In this document: piece after piece, positions 9,462-17,207 of the stretch
Numbering within the stretch: position 1 is the stretch's first letter
How the letters are laid out: each line of letters starts with the position of its first letter
DNA from: Clostridiaceae bacterium OM02-2AC
Lineage (GTDB): Bacteria; Bacillota_I; Bacilli_A; Erysipelotrichales; Erysipelotrichaceae
Direction: 5' to 3'
Assembly (NCBI GenBank): GCA_003481775.1
Contig: QULU01000005.1
Coordinates: forward strand, 65,869-129,868
Length of the DNA: 64,000 nt
Made by a program: the position numbers and the translations under genes
The notes under the pieces: model-generated
What the model saw: only the letters and a program-made list of their open reading frames with translations
What the model was told of the DNA's origin: nothing
The model's database searches: none

Positions 9462-9562
9462 TGACGAATGAGCCTTGATACGCTGATATTCTTAGTTTCG
9501 CAAAGATATGGTACAGCACATCAGTATTGAAACATCAAAATTGAATAAAGCATTTAGACTAC

Positions 9563-9590
9563 GGAACGCCCACAATGAAGCGTTCCTTTT
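9563..9590 (+). terminator. attenuator-like hairpin 1 upstream of the adhesin gene
   Basis: Arms GGAACGC (9563-9569) and GCGTTCC (9580-9586) followed by TTTT. With the next hairpin it forms a tandem block between the left end of the element and its first gene, where transcription entering from a circular form would have to pass. Confidence 0.6.
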
Positions 9591-9598
9591 CTATTTCC

Positions 9599-9626
9599 AG
9601 CCGTTCAGAAATGGACGGCTATTTTA
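9599..9626 (+). terminator. attenuator-like hairpin 2 upstream of the adhesin gene
   Basis: Arms AGCCGT (9599-9604) and ACGGCT (9615-9620) followed by ATTTTATT. It ends about 30 bases before the adhesin start. It may be a weak terminator or a leader structure. Confidence 0.45.
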
Positions 9627-9655
9627 TTACCCAAAACGAAAGGAGCATTAAGAAC

Positions 9656-12600
9656 ATGAAAAAGAAATTAAAGCGATTGCTTACAGGTATGCTTACCCTT
9701 GCAACCGTGTTTACTACCCTGCCAGCTTCGACAGTCCATGCGTCAGAAAAGCAATACTGGACAGACGCAGAGGAAAAGGCAGGATATGTAGAAAAGGTTA
9801 TGAATGACGGCAGTATCGGTTCTACATTCCATGAGGGCATTATGACCGTAGAGGGCGAAACAGCATACTGTGTTGACATCAACACGGACTTTCAGTCTGG
9901 CTATAAGACACGTTCAGACGCAAGTTCACGCATGAGTGCCGACCAGATAGCGGACGTTGCTTTATCCCTTGAATATGTCAAGCAGTACGGGGCAAGACAT
10001 ACAGGACTGAACCACAAACAGCTTTATCTTTTGGAACAATGCGTTGTATGGCAGAGGTTAAGCGTTCATCTGGGCTGGCAGTGTGATAACGTCCGTGCTT
10101 CCTATGATGAAATCTCAAAAGCCATACAAGATGAAGTCTACGCTGGTGCAAAGGCTTTTGTGAAAGCCAACAAAGGACGCTATGAATGTGGCGGTTATAT
10201 CTACACTGGCAAGGGGCAGGATATCGGGCAGTTCTGGGCGAAGCTGAATGTAGGAAACGCAAAGTTACAGAAAGTTTCCTCCAATGCCAGCATTACAAAC
10301 GGCAGTGATGTGTATTCCCTTGCTGGGGCGGTCTACGGTGTCTATTCTGATAAGAATTGCCAGAATGTCATTACCACCCTTACGACAGATAGTAACGGGA
10401 ATACCGAAGCCGTAGAAGTCAAAGCTGGCACAGTATATATCAAGGAACAACAAGCTCCTGCTGGCTTCAAGTTAGACAAGAATGTTTATCCGCTGACCGT
10501 GGAAGCTGGCAAGACTGCCACTTTGAAAGTGAGCGACACGCCAAAAGTCACAGAAACCTTGCTGGAACTTTTCAAGATTGACTTGGAAACAGGACAAGAC
10601 AACCCACAAGGGAACGCTTCCCTTGCAGGTGCAGAATTTACATGGAAGTATTATGACGGTTACTACAACAAGGGCAATCTTCCAGCAGAAGCCACAAGAA
10701 CGTGGACAACACAGACGCTTGCTGAAAAAGATAGTGACGGCACAGTACACTACGTTACCCGTTTAGCTGACAAGTACAAAGTAGCTGGGGACAGTTTCTA
10801 TTCACAGAACGGTATCAACTGTCTGCCTTTAGGAACGATAACCGTTGAAGAAACCAAAGCCCCAACAGGTTACTTGTTAGAGGGTGCATATATGCAAGCC
10901 AATGGAAGCACGGAACAGATTAAGGGCATGTATGTAACACAAATTACAGAGGACGGCGACCTTGCCGTATTATCTGGAAGCAACCAGCACTCCGTATCTG
11001 ACAAGGTTATCCGTGGCGGTGTCAAAGTACAGAAACGTGACCTTGAAACAAAGGACGCAACCCCACAAGGTAATGCGATACTGGAAAATACAGAGTTTAT
11101 CATAACTTCCTTGAATGAAAGCCCTGTTCTGGTTGAGGGTTCATTCTACAAAAAGAATGATGTGGTAAAGACGATCAATACAGGCATTGACGGTATCGCT
11201 TTCACTGCTTCCGACACGCTCCCTTATGGAAAGTACCGCATTGACGAAAGCAAGTCGCCACAGGGCTATCTGGCAACAGGCGTGCTTTCCCGTGAATTTG
11301 AAATCACAGAGAATGGGAAAATCGTTGACCTTACAGGCGAGGAAACCGCCATTTTCAACCAGATTATCCGTGGCGGTGTGAAAATTCAGAAGCGTGACCT
11401 TGAAACAAAGGACACGAAACCACAAGGCGGTGCGACACTAAAAGATACAGCGTTTAGTATTACTTCCTTAAATGAAAATGCTGTCTTGGTTGACGGGAAA
11501 TTATACGGCAAAGACGAAGTGGTAAAGACAATCCATACAGGTGTTGACGGTATCGCTTCCACTGCTTCTGACACGCTTCCATATGGAACATACCGCATTG
11601 ACGAAACCAAAGCCCCAGAGGGCTACTTGACAACAGGTGCGGTTTCCCATGAATTTACAATCACAGAGAACGGGAAAATCATTGACCTTACAGACAAGGA
11701 AAACTCTGCCTACAATCAAGTTATCCGTGGCGGTGTGAAGATACAAAAGCGTGACCTTGAAACCAAAGATACAAAGCCACAAGGCGGTGCGACACTAAAA
11801 GATACAGCGTTTAGTATTACTTCCTTAAATGAAAATGCTGTCTTGGTGGGCGGTAAACTGTTCGGTAAAGACGAAGTGGTAAAGACAATCCACACAGGCA
11901 TTGACGGTATCGCTTCCACTGCTTCTGATACGCTCCCATATGGAAGATACCGTATTGACGAAAGCAAAGCCCCAGAGGGCTATCTAAGAACAGGTGCGGT
12001 TTCCCGTGAATTTGAAATCAAAGAGAATGGGAAAATCGTTGACCTTACAAGCGAAGAAAGCTCTATCTATAACCAGATTAAGCGTGGCGACATTGAGGGT
12101 GTGAAGATTGGTGCTGGCACTCATAAGAGATTAGCAGATGTGCCTTTCAAGATTACCAGCAAGACCACAGGCGAAAGCCACATTGTCGTGACAGACAAAA
12201 ACGGGCAGTTCTCCACTGCTTCGGATTGGGCTTCCCACAAGCACAATACCAATGCAGGAAAGACCAGCGAGGACGGCGTGTGGTTTGGTTCATCAGAGCC
12301 AGACGACAGCAAGGGTGCATTGCTTTACGATACTTACGAGATTGAGGAATTACGCTGTGCCAGCAACAAAGGCTTCAAGCTCATTCCTGCTTTTGACATT
12401 GTAGTGTCAAGAGATAGAACCGTCATTGATTTAGGTACTTTGACAGATGAATACGAAAAAGAAATCTCTATCCATACCACAGCTACCAGCAAGGACGGGG
12501 AAAAATCTATCCTTGCAGGAAAAGAGGTCACTATTGTTGATACCGTCAAGCTGGACGGGCTTGTAAAAGGTACTAAGTATCAGTTAAAGGGTTGGCAGAT

Positions 12601-13429
12601 GTTAAAGGAAGAAAACGCAGAGCTTGTCATTGACGGCAACCGTGTGGAAAGTGAATATACCTTTACTGCTGACAGTGAGGAAATGAAAATTGAGATTGAA
12701 TATACGTTCAATGCTTCTGAACTTGGTGGAAAGAACCTTGTAACTTTTGAGGAATTGTACGACCTGTCCAATCCGAAAGAGCCTGTCAAGGTAGCAGAAC
12801 ACAAGGACATTGAGGATGACGGACAAACGGTATTGATTACTGAACGTATCATCAATATCCACACCACTGCTACCAGCAAGGACGGCGAAAAAGTCGTGGA
12901 AGCTGGAAAGGAAGTAACTATCATTGATACGGCTAAGCTGGACGGTCTGGAAATTGGTACAAAGTATCAGCTAAAGGGCTGGCAGATGATTAAGGAAGAA
13001 AATGCAGAGCTTGTTATTGACGGCAAGCGTGTGGAAAATGACTATTCATTTGTCGCAGACAGTGAAACAATGGAAGTCCAGATTGCCTTTACCTTTGACG
13101 CTTCCGAGCTTGGAGGAAAAGACCTTGTAACCTTTGAAGAATTGTATGATTTAAGCAATCCAGATGAACCGAAAAAGGTTACAGAACATAAGGACATTAA
13201 CGACAAAGGGCAGACGGTAACGGTCAAAGAGAAACCAGAAACACCTGCTCCAGAAGAACCAGAAAAGCCGTCCACACCAGATAAGCCAGATACACCAGTG
13301 CAAAAGACGGACAGTCCAAAGACAGGCGATACAACAAATATTATCGGTCTGCTTGTTCTGTTGGGTGCTTCTGGCATTGCATTAGCTGGAACATACTTCT
13401 TGAAGAAACGCAAAACTAAGAAGTCATAG
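9656..13429 (+). CDS. sortase-anchored thioester/Cna-B/VaFE adhesin
   Basis: A 1257-aa cell-wall protein. In order: signal peptide ending near residue 30 (TVHAS); an N-terminal thioester domain with the motif AYCVDINTDF (Cys near residue 77), able to bond covalently to host or partner surfaces; two SpaA-like Cna-B domains; three nearly identical 119-residue Cna-B repeats (DNA 11011-12081, period 357 bp); another Cna-B-like domain; two 129-residue VaFE repeats (from about 12471 and 12858); a Pro-rich stalk; the sorting signal SPKTG, a hydrophobic segment and a KKRKTKKS tail. The ATG at 9656 follows AAAGGAG; an upstream in-frame ATG at 9575 is less likely. It takes the place of orf24 of Tn916 and is probably a mating-pair or host adhesin carried by the element. 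Confidence 0.88.
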   Translation: MKKKLKRLLTGMLTLATVFTTLPASTVHASEKQYWTDAEEKAGYVEKVMNDGSIGSTFHEGIMTVEGETAYCVDINTDFQSGYKTRSDASSRMSADQIADVALSLEYVKQYGARHTGLNHKQLYLLEQCVVWQRLSVHLGWQCDNVRASYDEISKAIQDEVYAGAKAFVKANKGRYECGGYIYTGKGQDIGQFWAKLNVGNAKLQKVSSNASITNGSDVYSLAGAVYGVYSDKNCQNVITTLTTDSNGNTEAVEVKAGTVYIKEQQAPAGFKLDKNVYPLTVEAGKTATLKVSDTPKVTETLLELFKIDLETGQDNPQGNASLAGAEFTWKYYDGYYNKGNLPAEATRTWTTQTLAEKDSDGTVHYVTRLADKYKVAGDSFYSQNGINCLPLGTITVEETKAPTGYLLEGAYMQANGSTEQIKGMYVTQITEDGDLAVLSGSNQHSVSDKVIRGGVKVQKRDLETKDATPQGNAILENTEFIITSLNESPVLVEGSFYKKNDVVKTINTGIDGIAFTASDTLPYGKYRIDESKSPQGYLATGVLSREFEITENGKIVDLTGEETAIFNQIIRGGVKIQKRDLETKDTKPQGGATLKDTAFSITSLNENAVLVDGKLYGKDEVVKTIHTGVDGIASTASDTLPYGTYRIDETKAPEGYLTTGAVSHEFTITENGKIIDLTDKENSAYNQVIRGGVKIQKRDLETKDTKPQGGATLKDTAFSITSLNENAVLVGGKLFGKDEVVKTIHTGIDGIASTASDTLPYGRYRIDESKAPEGYLRTGAVSREFEIKENGKIVDLTSEESSIYNQIKRGDIEGVKIGAGTHKRLADVPFKITSKTTGESHIVVTDKNGQFSTASDWASHKHNTNAGKTSEDGVWFGSSEPDDSKGALLYDTYEIEELRCASNKGFKLIPAFDIVVSRDRTVIDLGTLTDEYEKEISIHTTATSKDGEKSILAGKEVTIVDTVKLDGLVKGTKYQLKGWQMLKEENAELVIDGNRVESEYTFTADSEEMKIEIEYTFNASELGGKNLVTFEELYDLSNPKEPVKVAEHKDIEDDGQTVLITERIINIHTTATSKDGEKVVEAGKEVTIIDTAKLDGLEIGTKYQLKGWQMIKEENAELVIDGKRVENDYSFVADSETMEVQIAFTFDASELGGKDLVTFEELYDLSNPDEPKKVTEHKDINDKGQTVTVKEKPETPAPEEPEKPSTPDKPDTPVQKTDSPKTGDTTNIIGLLVLLGASGIALAGTYFLKKRKTKKS
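11011..12081 (+). repeat. three tandem 357-bp Cna-B domain repeats inside the adhesin gene
   Basis: The phrase CCGTGGCGGTGT recurs at 11011, 11368 and 11725, exactly 357 bp apart, with a degenerate continuation at 12082. Units two and three are almost identical over long stretches (for example GCGACACTAAAAGATACAGC in both), suggesting recent duplication and possible copy-number change by slippage or recombination. Confidence 0.9.
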
Positions 13430-13638
13430 GGCGGTATCACTATGGCAAGAAAATATATACAGGAGCAGTCCCGTTCCCCTCCGCAATAGAACGCCTACCG
13501 CAGAACACAACTTCAAACTGTTTCTTTTCTGTCAATCGTCTTTTTGATTGATAGAAAAAAACAGTCCACTAGGGGCATGGGGAGTGTAGCTCCCCATATA
13601 AACAATAACTATCAAAAGAAAGAAACGAGGTAAAACAT
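13430..13638 (+). other. intergenic leader before orf23 with two hairpins
   Basis: Contains an inverted repeat TTTCTGTCAATC/GATTGATAGAAA (about 13524-13556) and a second one, TGGGGAG/CTCCCCA (13578-13596). A 15-codon frame from 13442 (MARKYIQEQSRS...) overlaps nothing and may be a remnant of an older gene. No larger gene is visible. Confidence 0.45.
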
Positions 13639-13962
13639 ATGGAACTTAAATTTGTAGTGCCGAACATGGAAAAGACATTCGGCAATCTGGAATATGCAGG
13701 AGAAAGTGAGGTTGTACAGCGCAGGATCAACGGACGCATGACGGCAGTGTCCCGAAGCTACAACCTTTACAGTGATGTGCAGAGGGCAGACGATATTATC
13801 GTGGTGCTTCCTGCTGAAGCTGGGGAAAAGCATTTCCAGCCAGAACAGAAAGTGAAGCTGATTAACCCACGCATTACCGCAGAGGGCTACAAAATCGGCA
13901 CGAGAGGGTTTACAAACTATATCCTGCTGGCAGATGATATGTTACCAGCAGAGAATAAATAA
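13639..13962 (+). CDS. orf23: Tn916 Orf23-like protein (YdcP/DUF961 family)
   Basis: A 107-aa conjugation-module protein of the YdcP family found in Tn916 and ICEBs1. It begins MELKFVVPNMEKTFGNLEY; the EKTFG motif recurs in the next gene, showing the pair arose by duplication. Small helicase-processivity-like proteins of this family (HelP in ICEBs1) help element DNA replicate during transfer. The start is supported by GAGGT upstream. First of the orf23-orf22-orf21 operon. Confidence 0.85.
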   Translation: MELKFVVPNMEKTFGNLEYAGESEVVQRRINGRMTAVSRSYNLYSDVQRADDIIVVLPAEAGEKHFQPEQKVKLINPRITAEGYKIGTRGFTNYILLADDMLPAENK

Positions 13963-13977
13963 GGAGGACGAAAGCAT

Positions 13978-14367
13978 ATGAGATTAGCAAACGGTATCGT
14001 GATTGAAAAAGAAAAGACATTCGGGCAGTTGAAGTTTTCGGCATTAAGACGTGAGGTGCATATCCAGAATGAGGACGGAACGGTTTCAGATGAAATCAAA
14101 GAACGCACTTATGACCTTAAATGCCGTGGACAGGGACGCATGATACAGGTGTCCATTCCTGCCACTGTTCCGTTAAAGGAATTTGACTACAACGCAGAGG
14201 TGGAGCTTATCAACCCTGTTGCGGATACGGTAGCAAACGCCACCTTTCAAGGGGCAGACGTGGACTGGTTTATTAAGGCAGACGACATTGTGTTAAAGAA
14301 CAGACAGGGACAGCCTATAAGCTCACAGAACCAGCAAGCAAAAAAAGATATGCCTAATGGGAAATAG
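13978..14367 (+). CDS. orf22: Tn916 Orf22-like protein (YdcP/DUF961 family)
   Basis: A 129-aa paralogue of Orf23, starting MRLANGIVIEKEKTFGQLKF, with the family core and a polar Gln/Lys-rich tail. The start follows AAGGAGG. In related elements these proteins act with the relaxosome or in processive unwinding. In Tn916 it is followed directly by orf21; here a Mom-like gene is inserted between. Confidence 0.85.
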   Translation: MRLANGIVIEKEKTFGQLKFSALRREVHIQNEDGTVSDEIKERTYDLKCRGQGRMIQVSIPATVPLKEFDYNAEVELINPVADTVANATFQGADVDWFIKADDIVLKNRQGQPISSQNQQAKKDMPNGK

Positions 14368-14372
14368 ACACT

Positions 14373-15185
14373 ATGACCCACAAGGATATGTCTTTATCAA
14401 TCAAGGAACTCCCGAAAGAACAGGCAGTCGCATTTATCCGCAGGTATCACTATTCAAAAGTGGTACCTCGGTTATGCCGTTACTTCTTAGGGATATACCA
14501 GCATGAGAAATTATTGGGTGTGGTGGAATTAGGATGGGGTACACAGCCCTTGCAGACGTTACACAAGTTGTTTCCGTCACATAATCTTGTTACGGCAGAT
14601 TATCTGGAAATCGGCAAAATGTGTTTTCTTCCAGAAATGAACCATACACAGTATTTCGGCAGTCTTACACTTTCGTACCTAATCAAATGGTTGCAAAAGT
14701 ATACAGACTGCCTTTTCTTATACACATTGGCAGACGGTATCGAGGGAAAATGCGGTTATGTCTATCAGGCTTCCAATTTTTATTATTGCGGAAGTTTTAA
14801 GACAAGTGTATATCGTGACAGCCAGACGTTGGAAAAGATACACCCTAGAAGTGCAAGGATTTTGCTGGAAGAAAATGCAGTTTATGACGGAGTGGAAAAA
14901 CGCCACTGGCTGACACACGAATTTTGCGAACACAAGAAGATAGAAAAAATCAACGGTCTTATGTTTCGTTATATCTACCCTTTGACACAGGAAGCAAGGC
15001 ATATTTTGAAAAAATATCCAACTTATACTCAACATAGCTATCCTAAGAATAACAGCCTGTATTTTGAAAGGCGTATTGCAAACAGGAGATACGAAAAAAT
15101 ATTACAGCCACATTTCAATAAAAATGTCTGTCAGTACAATACCCAGCACTATAACAACCAACAGGAGGTCTTATGTCTATTCTGA
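14373..15185 (+). CDS. Mom-family DNA-modification-like protein (GNAT fold)
   Basis: A 270-aa protein not present in Tn916 itself. Its core matches the Mom family of phage Mu, whose member converts adenine in DNA to a methylcarbamoyl-adenine form and so blocks restriction enzymes. Visible family features: FIRRYHYSKVVPR near the N-terminus, LGVVELGWGTQPLQTL, EIGKMCFLPEMN, ADGIEGKCGYVYQASNF and EKIHPRSAR (residues about 15-165). The C-terminal third (Lys/Tyr-rich, about 190-270) is not recognised. It starts five bases after orf22, and its end overlaps the start of orf21 by 13 bases, so it is part of the conjugation operon. Modification or protection activity is inferred from family only. The start could also be the ATG at 14388. 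Confidence 0.75.
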   Translation: MTHKDMSLSIKELPKEQAVAFIRRYHYSKVVPRLCRYFLGIYQHEKLLGVVELGWGTQPLQTLHKLFPSHNLVTADYLEIGKMCFLPEMNHTQYFGSLTLSYLIKWLQKYTDCLFLYTLADGIEGKCGYVYQASNFYYCGSFKTSVYRDSQTLEKIHPRSARILLEENAVYDGVEKRHWLTHEFCEHKKIEKINGLMFRYIYPLTQEARHILKKYPTYTQHSYPKNNSLYFERRIANRRYEKILQPHFNKNVCQYNTQHYNNQQEVLCLF

Positions 15186-16567
15186 AATATAAGGGGAAGC
15201 GTATCAGAGCCAGCGATAAGTCCCTTGTGTACCGCTTCTGTGGCGGTTCGCTCCTGTTTCTGTTCGTGGCGGTCATACTGCTTTTGAACTTGGGACAGAT
15301 TATGCGTACCGATTGGGACACGTTTAGCTTAATCAGAAATGACGGGCTGGCGTTGTCGCTCTCCCCTTACAACTTCATAACAATTATTATAGCGACTGGT
15401 ATTTGTATACTGGTCGCTTTTCTGTATTACCGCTTCTGCTTTGACCGTTATAAACAGCTTATACACCGCCAAAAGCTGGCACGTATGGTCTTGGAAAACG
15501 GCTGGTATGAAGCAGTGACGATACAGGGAAACAGCTTCTTCACTGACCTGCAATCTGGTAAGTCAAAGGAGAAAATCAGCTACTTTCCCCGAATGTATTA
15601 CCGCATGGAAAAAGGCTTGCTTCATATCCAGTGTGAAATCACGCTGGGGAAGTATCAAGACCAGCTCTTGCAGTTGGAAGATAAGCTGGAAAGCGGTCTG
15701 TATTGCGAGTTGACCGACAAGCTGTTGTATGACGGCTACGTGGAATATACCCTGCTCTATGACATGATAGCAAATCGCATTTCCATAGAGGAAGTACAGG
15801 CAGAAAACGGGGGCTTGCGCTTGATGAAAAACCTTGTCTGGGAATATGACGCTCTCCCCCATGCCCTTATCTGTGGTGGAACTGGTGGCGGTAAGACCTA
15901 CTTTATCTTAACTATCATTGAAGCCCTGTTGCGGACAAATACCGTCCTCTATATCCTCGACCCAAAGAACGCCGACCTTGCGGACTTGGGAACGGTCATG
16001 GATAAGGTCTACTACAAAAAGGAAGATATGATTGATTGCGTCAATGGCTTTTATGACGGCATGGTGGCAAGAAGTGAAGCAATGAAGCTCATGCCAAACT
16101 ACAAAACAGGACAGAACTACGCCTATCTGGGGCTTGCTCCGCACTTCTTTATCTTTGACGAATACGTGGCGTTCATGGAGTGTTTAACCACAAAGGAAAG
16201 CGTAGCCATATTAAGCCAGCTAAAGAAAATCGTCATGTTAGGCAGACAGGCTGGCTACTTCCTTATCCTTGCCTGTCAGCGTCCAGACGCAAAGTATTTC
16301 AGTGACGGTATCAGAGATAACTTCAACTTCCGTGTGGCATTAGGGCGCATGAGTGAGCTTGGCTACGGCATGATGTTTGGAAGCGATACGCAAAAGAAGT
16401 TCTTTCAAAAGCGTATCAAAGGGCGTGGTTATTGTGATGTGGGTACAAGCGTCATATCAGAGTTTTACACCCCACTTGTACCAAAAGAACATGATTTTTT
16501 ACAAACTATTGGTACGCTTGCTAATGTAAGAAAAGCTGTACCAGAAGAACAACCAATGGAGGACTAA
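15173..16567 (+). CDS. orf21: FtsK/SpoIIIE-type coupling protein (Orf21)
   Basis: A 464-aa DNA-translocase ATPase that links the relaxosome to the mating channel, equivalent to ConQ/YdcQ. Two N-terminal membrane segments (about residues 25-45 and 60-85), then the motor domain with Walker A GGTGGGKT (residues about 234-241) and Walker B HFFIFDEY (about 323). CAGGAGG upstream of the ATG at 15173 fixes the start inside the end of the Mom-like gene. The base composition is visibly GC-richer than orf20 onward. Confidence 0.9.
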   Translation: MSILKYKGKRIRASDKSLVYRFCGGSLLFLFVAVILLLNLGQIMRTDWDTFSLIRNDGLALSLSPYNFITIIIATGICILVAFLYYRFCFDRYKQLIHRQKLARMVLENGWYEAVTIQGNSFFTDLQSGKSKEKISYFPRMYYRMEKGLLHIQCEITLGKYQDQLLQLEDKLESGLYCELTDKLLYDGYVEYTLLYDMIANRISIEEVQAENGGLRLMKNLVWEYDALPHALICGGTGGGKTYFILTIIEALLRTNTVLYILDPKNADLADLGTVMDKVYYKKEDMIDCVNGFYDGMVARSEAMKLMPNYKTGQNYAYLGLAPHFFIFDEYVAFMECLTTKESVAILSQLKKIVMLGRQAGYFLILACQRPDAKYFSDGIRDNFNFRVALGRMSELGYGMMFGSDTQKKFFQKRIKGRGYCDVGTSVISEFYTPLVPKEHDFLQTIGTLANVRKAVPEEQPMED

Positions 16568-16571
16568 ATAC

Positions 16572-16970
16572 ATGAAATATAAAGAAATAGAAGTGTTTCA
16601 CACACCAACGGGAAAAAGGATGAAATATATCTGTTTGAATTATGAACAATTTCTTTCAGACTGTGACGTATTGACAGCAGACAGATATAAACCATTTAGT
16701 ATCAATCCAAAAAATCGCTTTGAAGCAAGGATAGATAAAATCACAGATGAAATTATTTATAAGGTGCGTAACTTGCCGTGTCGTTTCTGTATACGCTTGG
16801 ATAGCCGACATTCTATCTGTAACAGCCGTATTGACTATGCTTTTGAGCTTGTGGGAAAGGACTTTCTCAAAGAAGATATTCGTGGAAGTGAAATTCCAGA
16901 AGATACGCTGAAAGCCTGTCTTAAATCAGATATTGATTTTATAGTGCTTTATATCGGCATGAACAGATAG
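16572..16970 (+). CDS. unknown 132-aa protein between coupling protein and oriT
   Basis: I do not recognise this gene and it is not in canonical Tn916. It starts four bases after the orf21 stop, so it is probably co-transcribed and possibly translationally coupled. The protein is small and charged, with a Cys/Arg cluster CRFCIRLDSRHSIC near residues 60-75 that might bind metal or nucleic acid, and no signal peptide or membrane segment. It lies immediately upstream of the inferred origin of transfer, which hints at, but does not show, a role in transfer or element maintenance. Confidence 0.65.
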   Translation: MKYKEIEVFHTPTGKRMKYICLNYEQFLSDCDVLTADRYKPFSINPKNRFEARIDKITDEIIYKVRNLPCRFCIRLDSRHSICNSRIDYAFELVGKDFLKEDIRGSEIPEDTLKACLKSDIDFIVLYIGMNR

Positions 16971-16976
16971 ACCAAT

Positions 16977-17046
16977 AGGAACGGTGCTTTGCGGTCAACA
17001 AGACCGTAAAGTGCCGTTCCTGTTTGGCAGGGCTTGCCCTGCCAAA
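16977..17046. repeat. two large hairpins upstream of oriT
   Basis: A 20-base arm pair (16977-16996 and 17002-17021, few mismatches, 5-base loop) is followed at once by a near-perfect palindrome (17023-17046, TTTGGCAGGGC core). Either could be a terminator of the orf21 operon or part of the relaxase recognition structure. Confidence 0.7.
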
Positions 17047-17110
17047 CGATTAAGCCCCTCGGTATCTAACAGGGGGGTACAAATCGACAGGAAACAGTCA
17101 AAAAAACATT
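17047..17110 (+). other. oriT: inferred origin of transfer (oriT) of the element
   Basis: Lies between orf21 and orf20 as in Tn916. An inverted repeat AGCCCCT ... AGGGGGGT (17053-17078) encloses GGTATCTAAC, close to the conserved nick-region of the Tn916/ICEBs1 group where the Orf20/NicK relaxase acts next to a TAACAGGGGGG segment. The exact nick site is inferred. Confidence 0.7.
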
Positions 17111-17148
17111 AGAAAATCCTTTGGTTACAAGGGATTTACAAAATTTCA

Positions 17149-17190
17149 GCGTATGTCAAATGGGCTTTAAAAGTTGACATACGCCTTTTT
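17149..17190 (+). terminator. hairpin before the relaxase gene
   Basis: 11-base arms GCGTATGTCAA (17149-17159) and TTGACATACGC (17174-17184) followed by CTTTTT. It could terminate upstream transcription or belong to oriT or a single-strand origin. It lies directly before the relaxase ribosome binding site. Confidence 0.6.
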
Positions 17191-17207
17191 GATTGGAGGG
17201 ATTTTTA

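Noticed and set aside
11011..12081. Regular repeats as a CRISPR array
   Set aside because: The period is 357 bp and the repeats are coding Cna-B domains with no short spacers.
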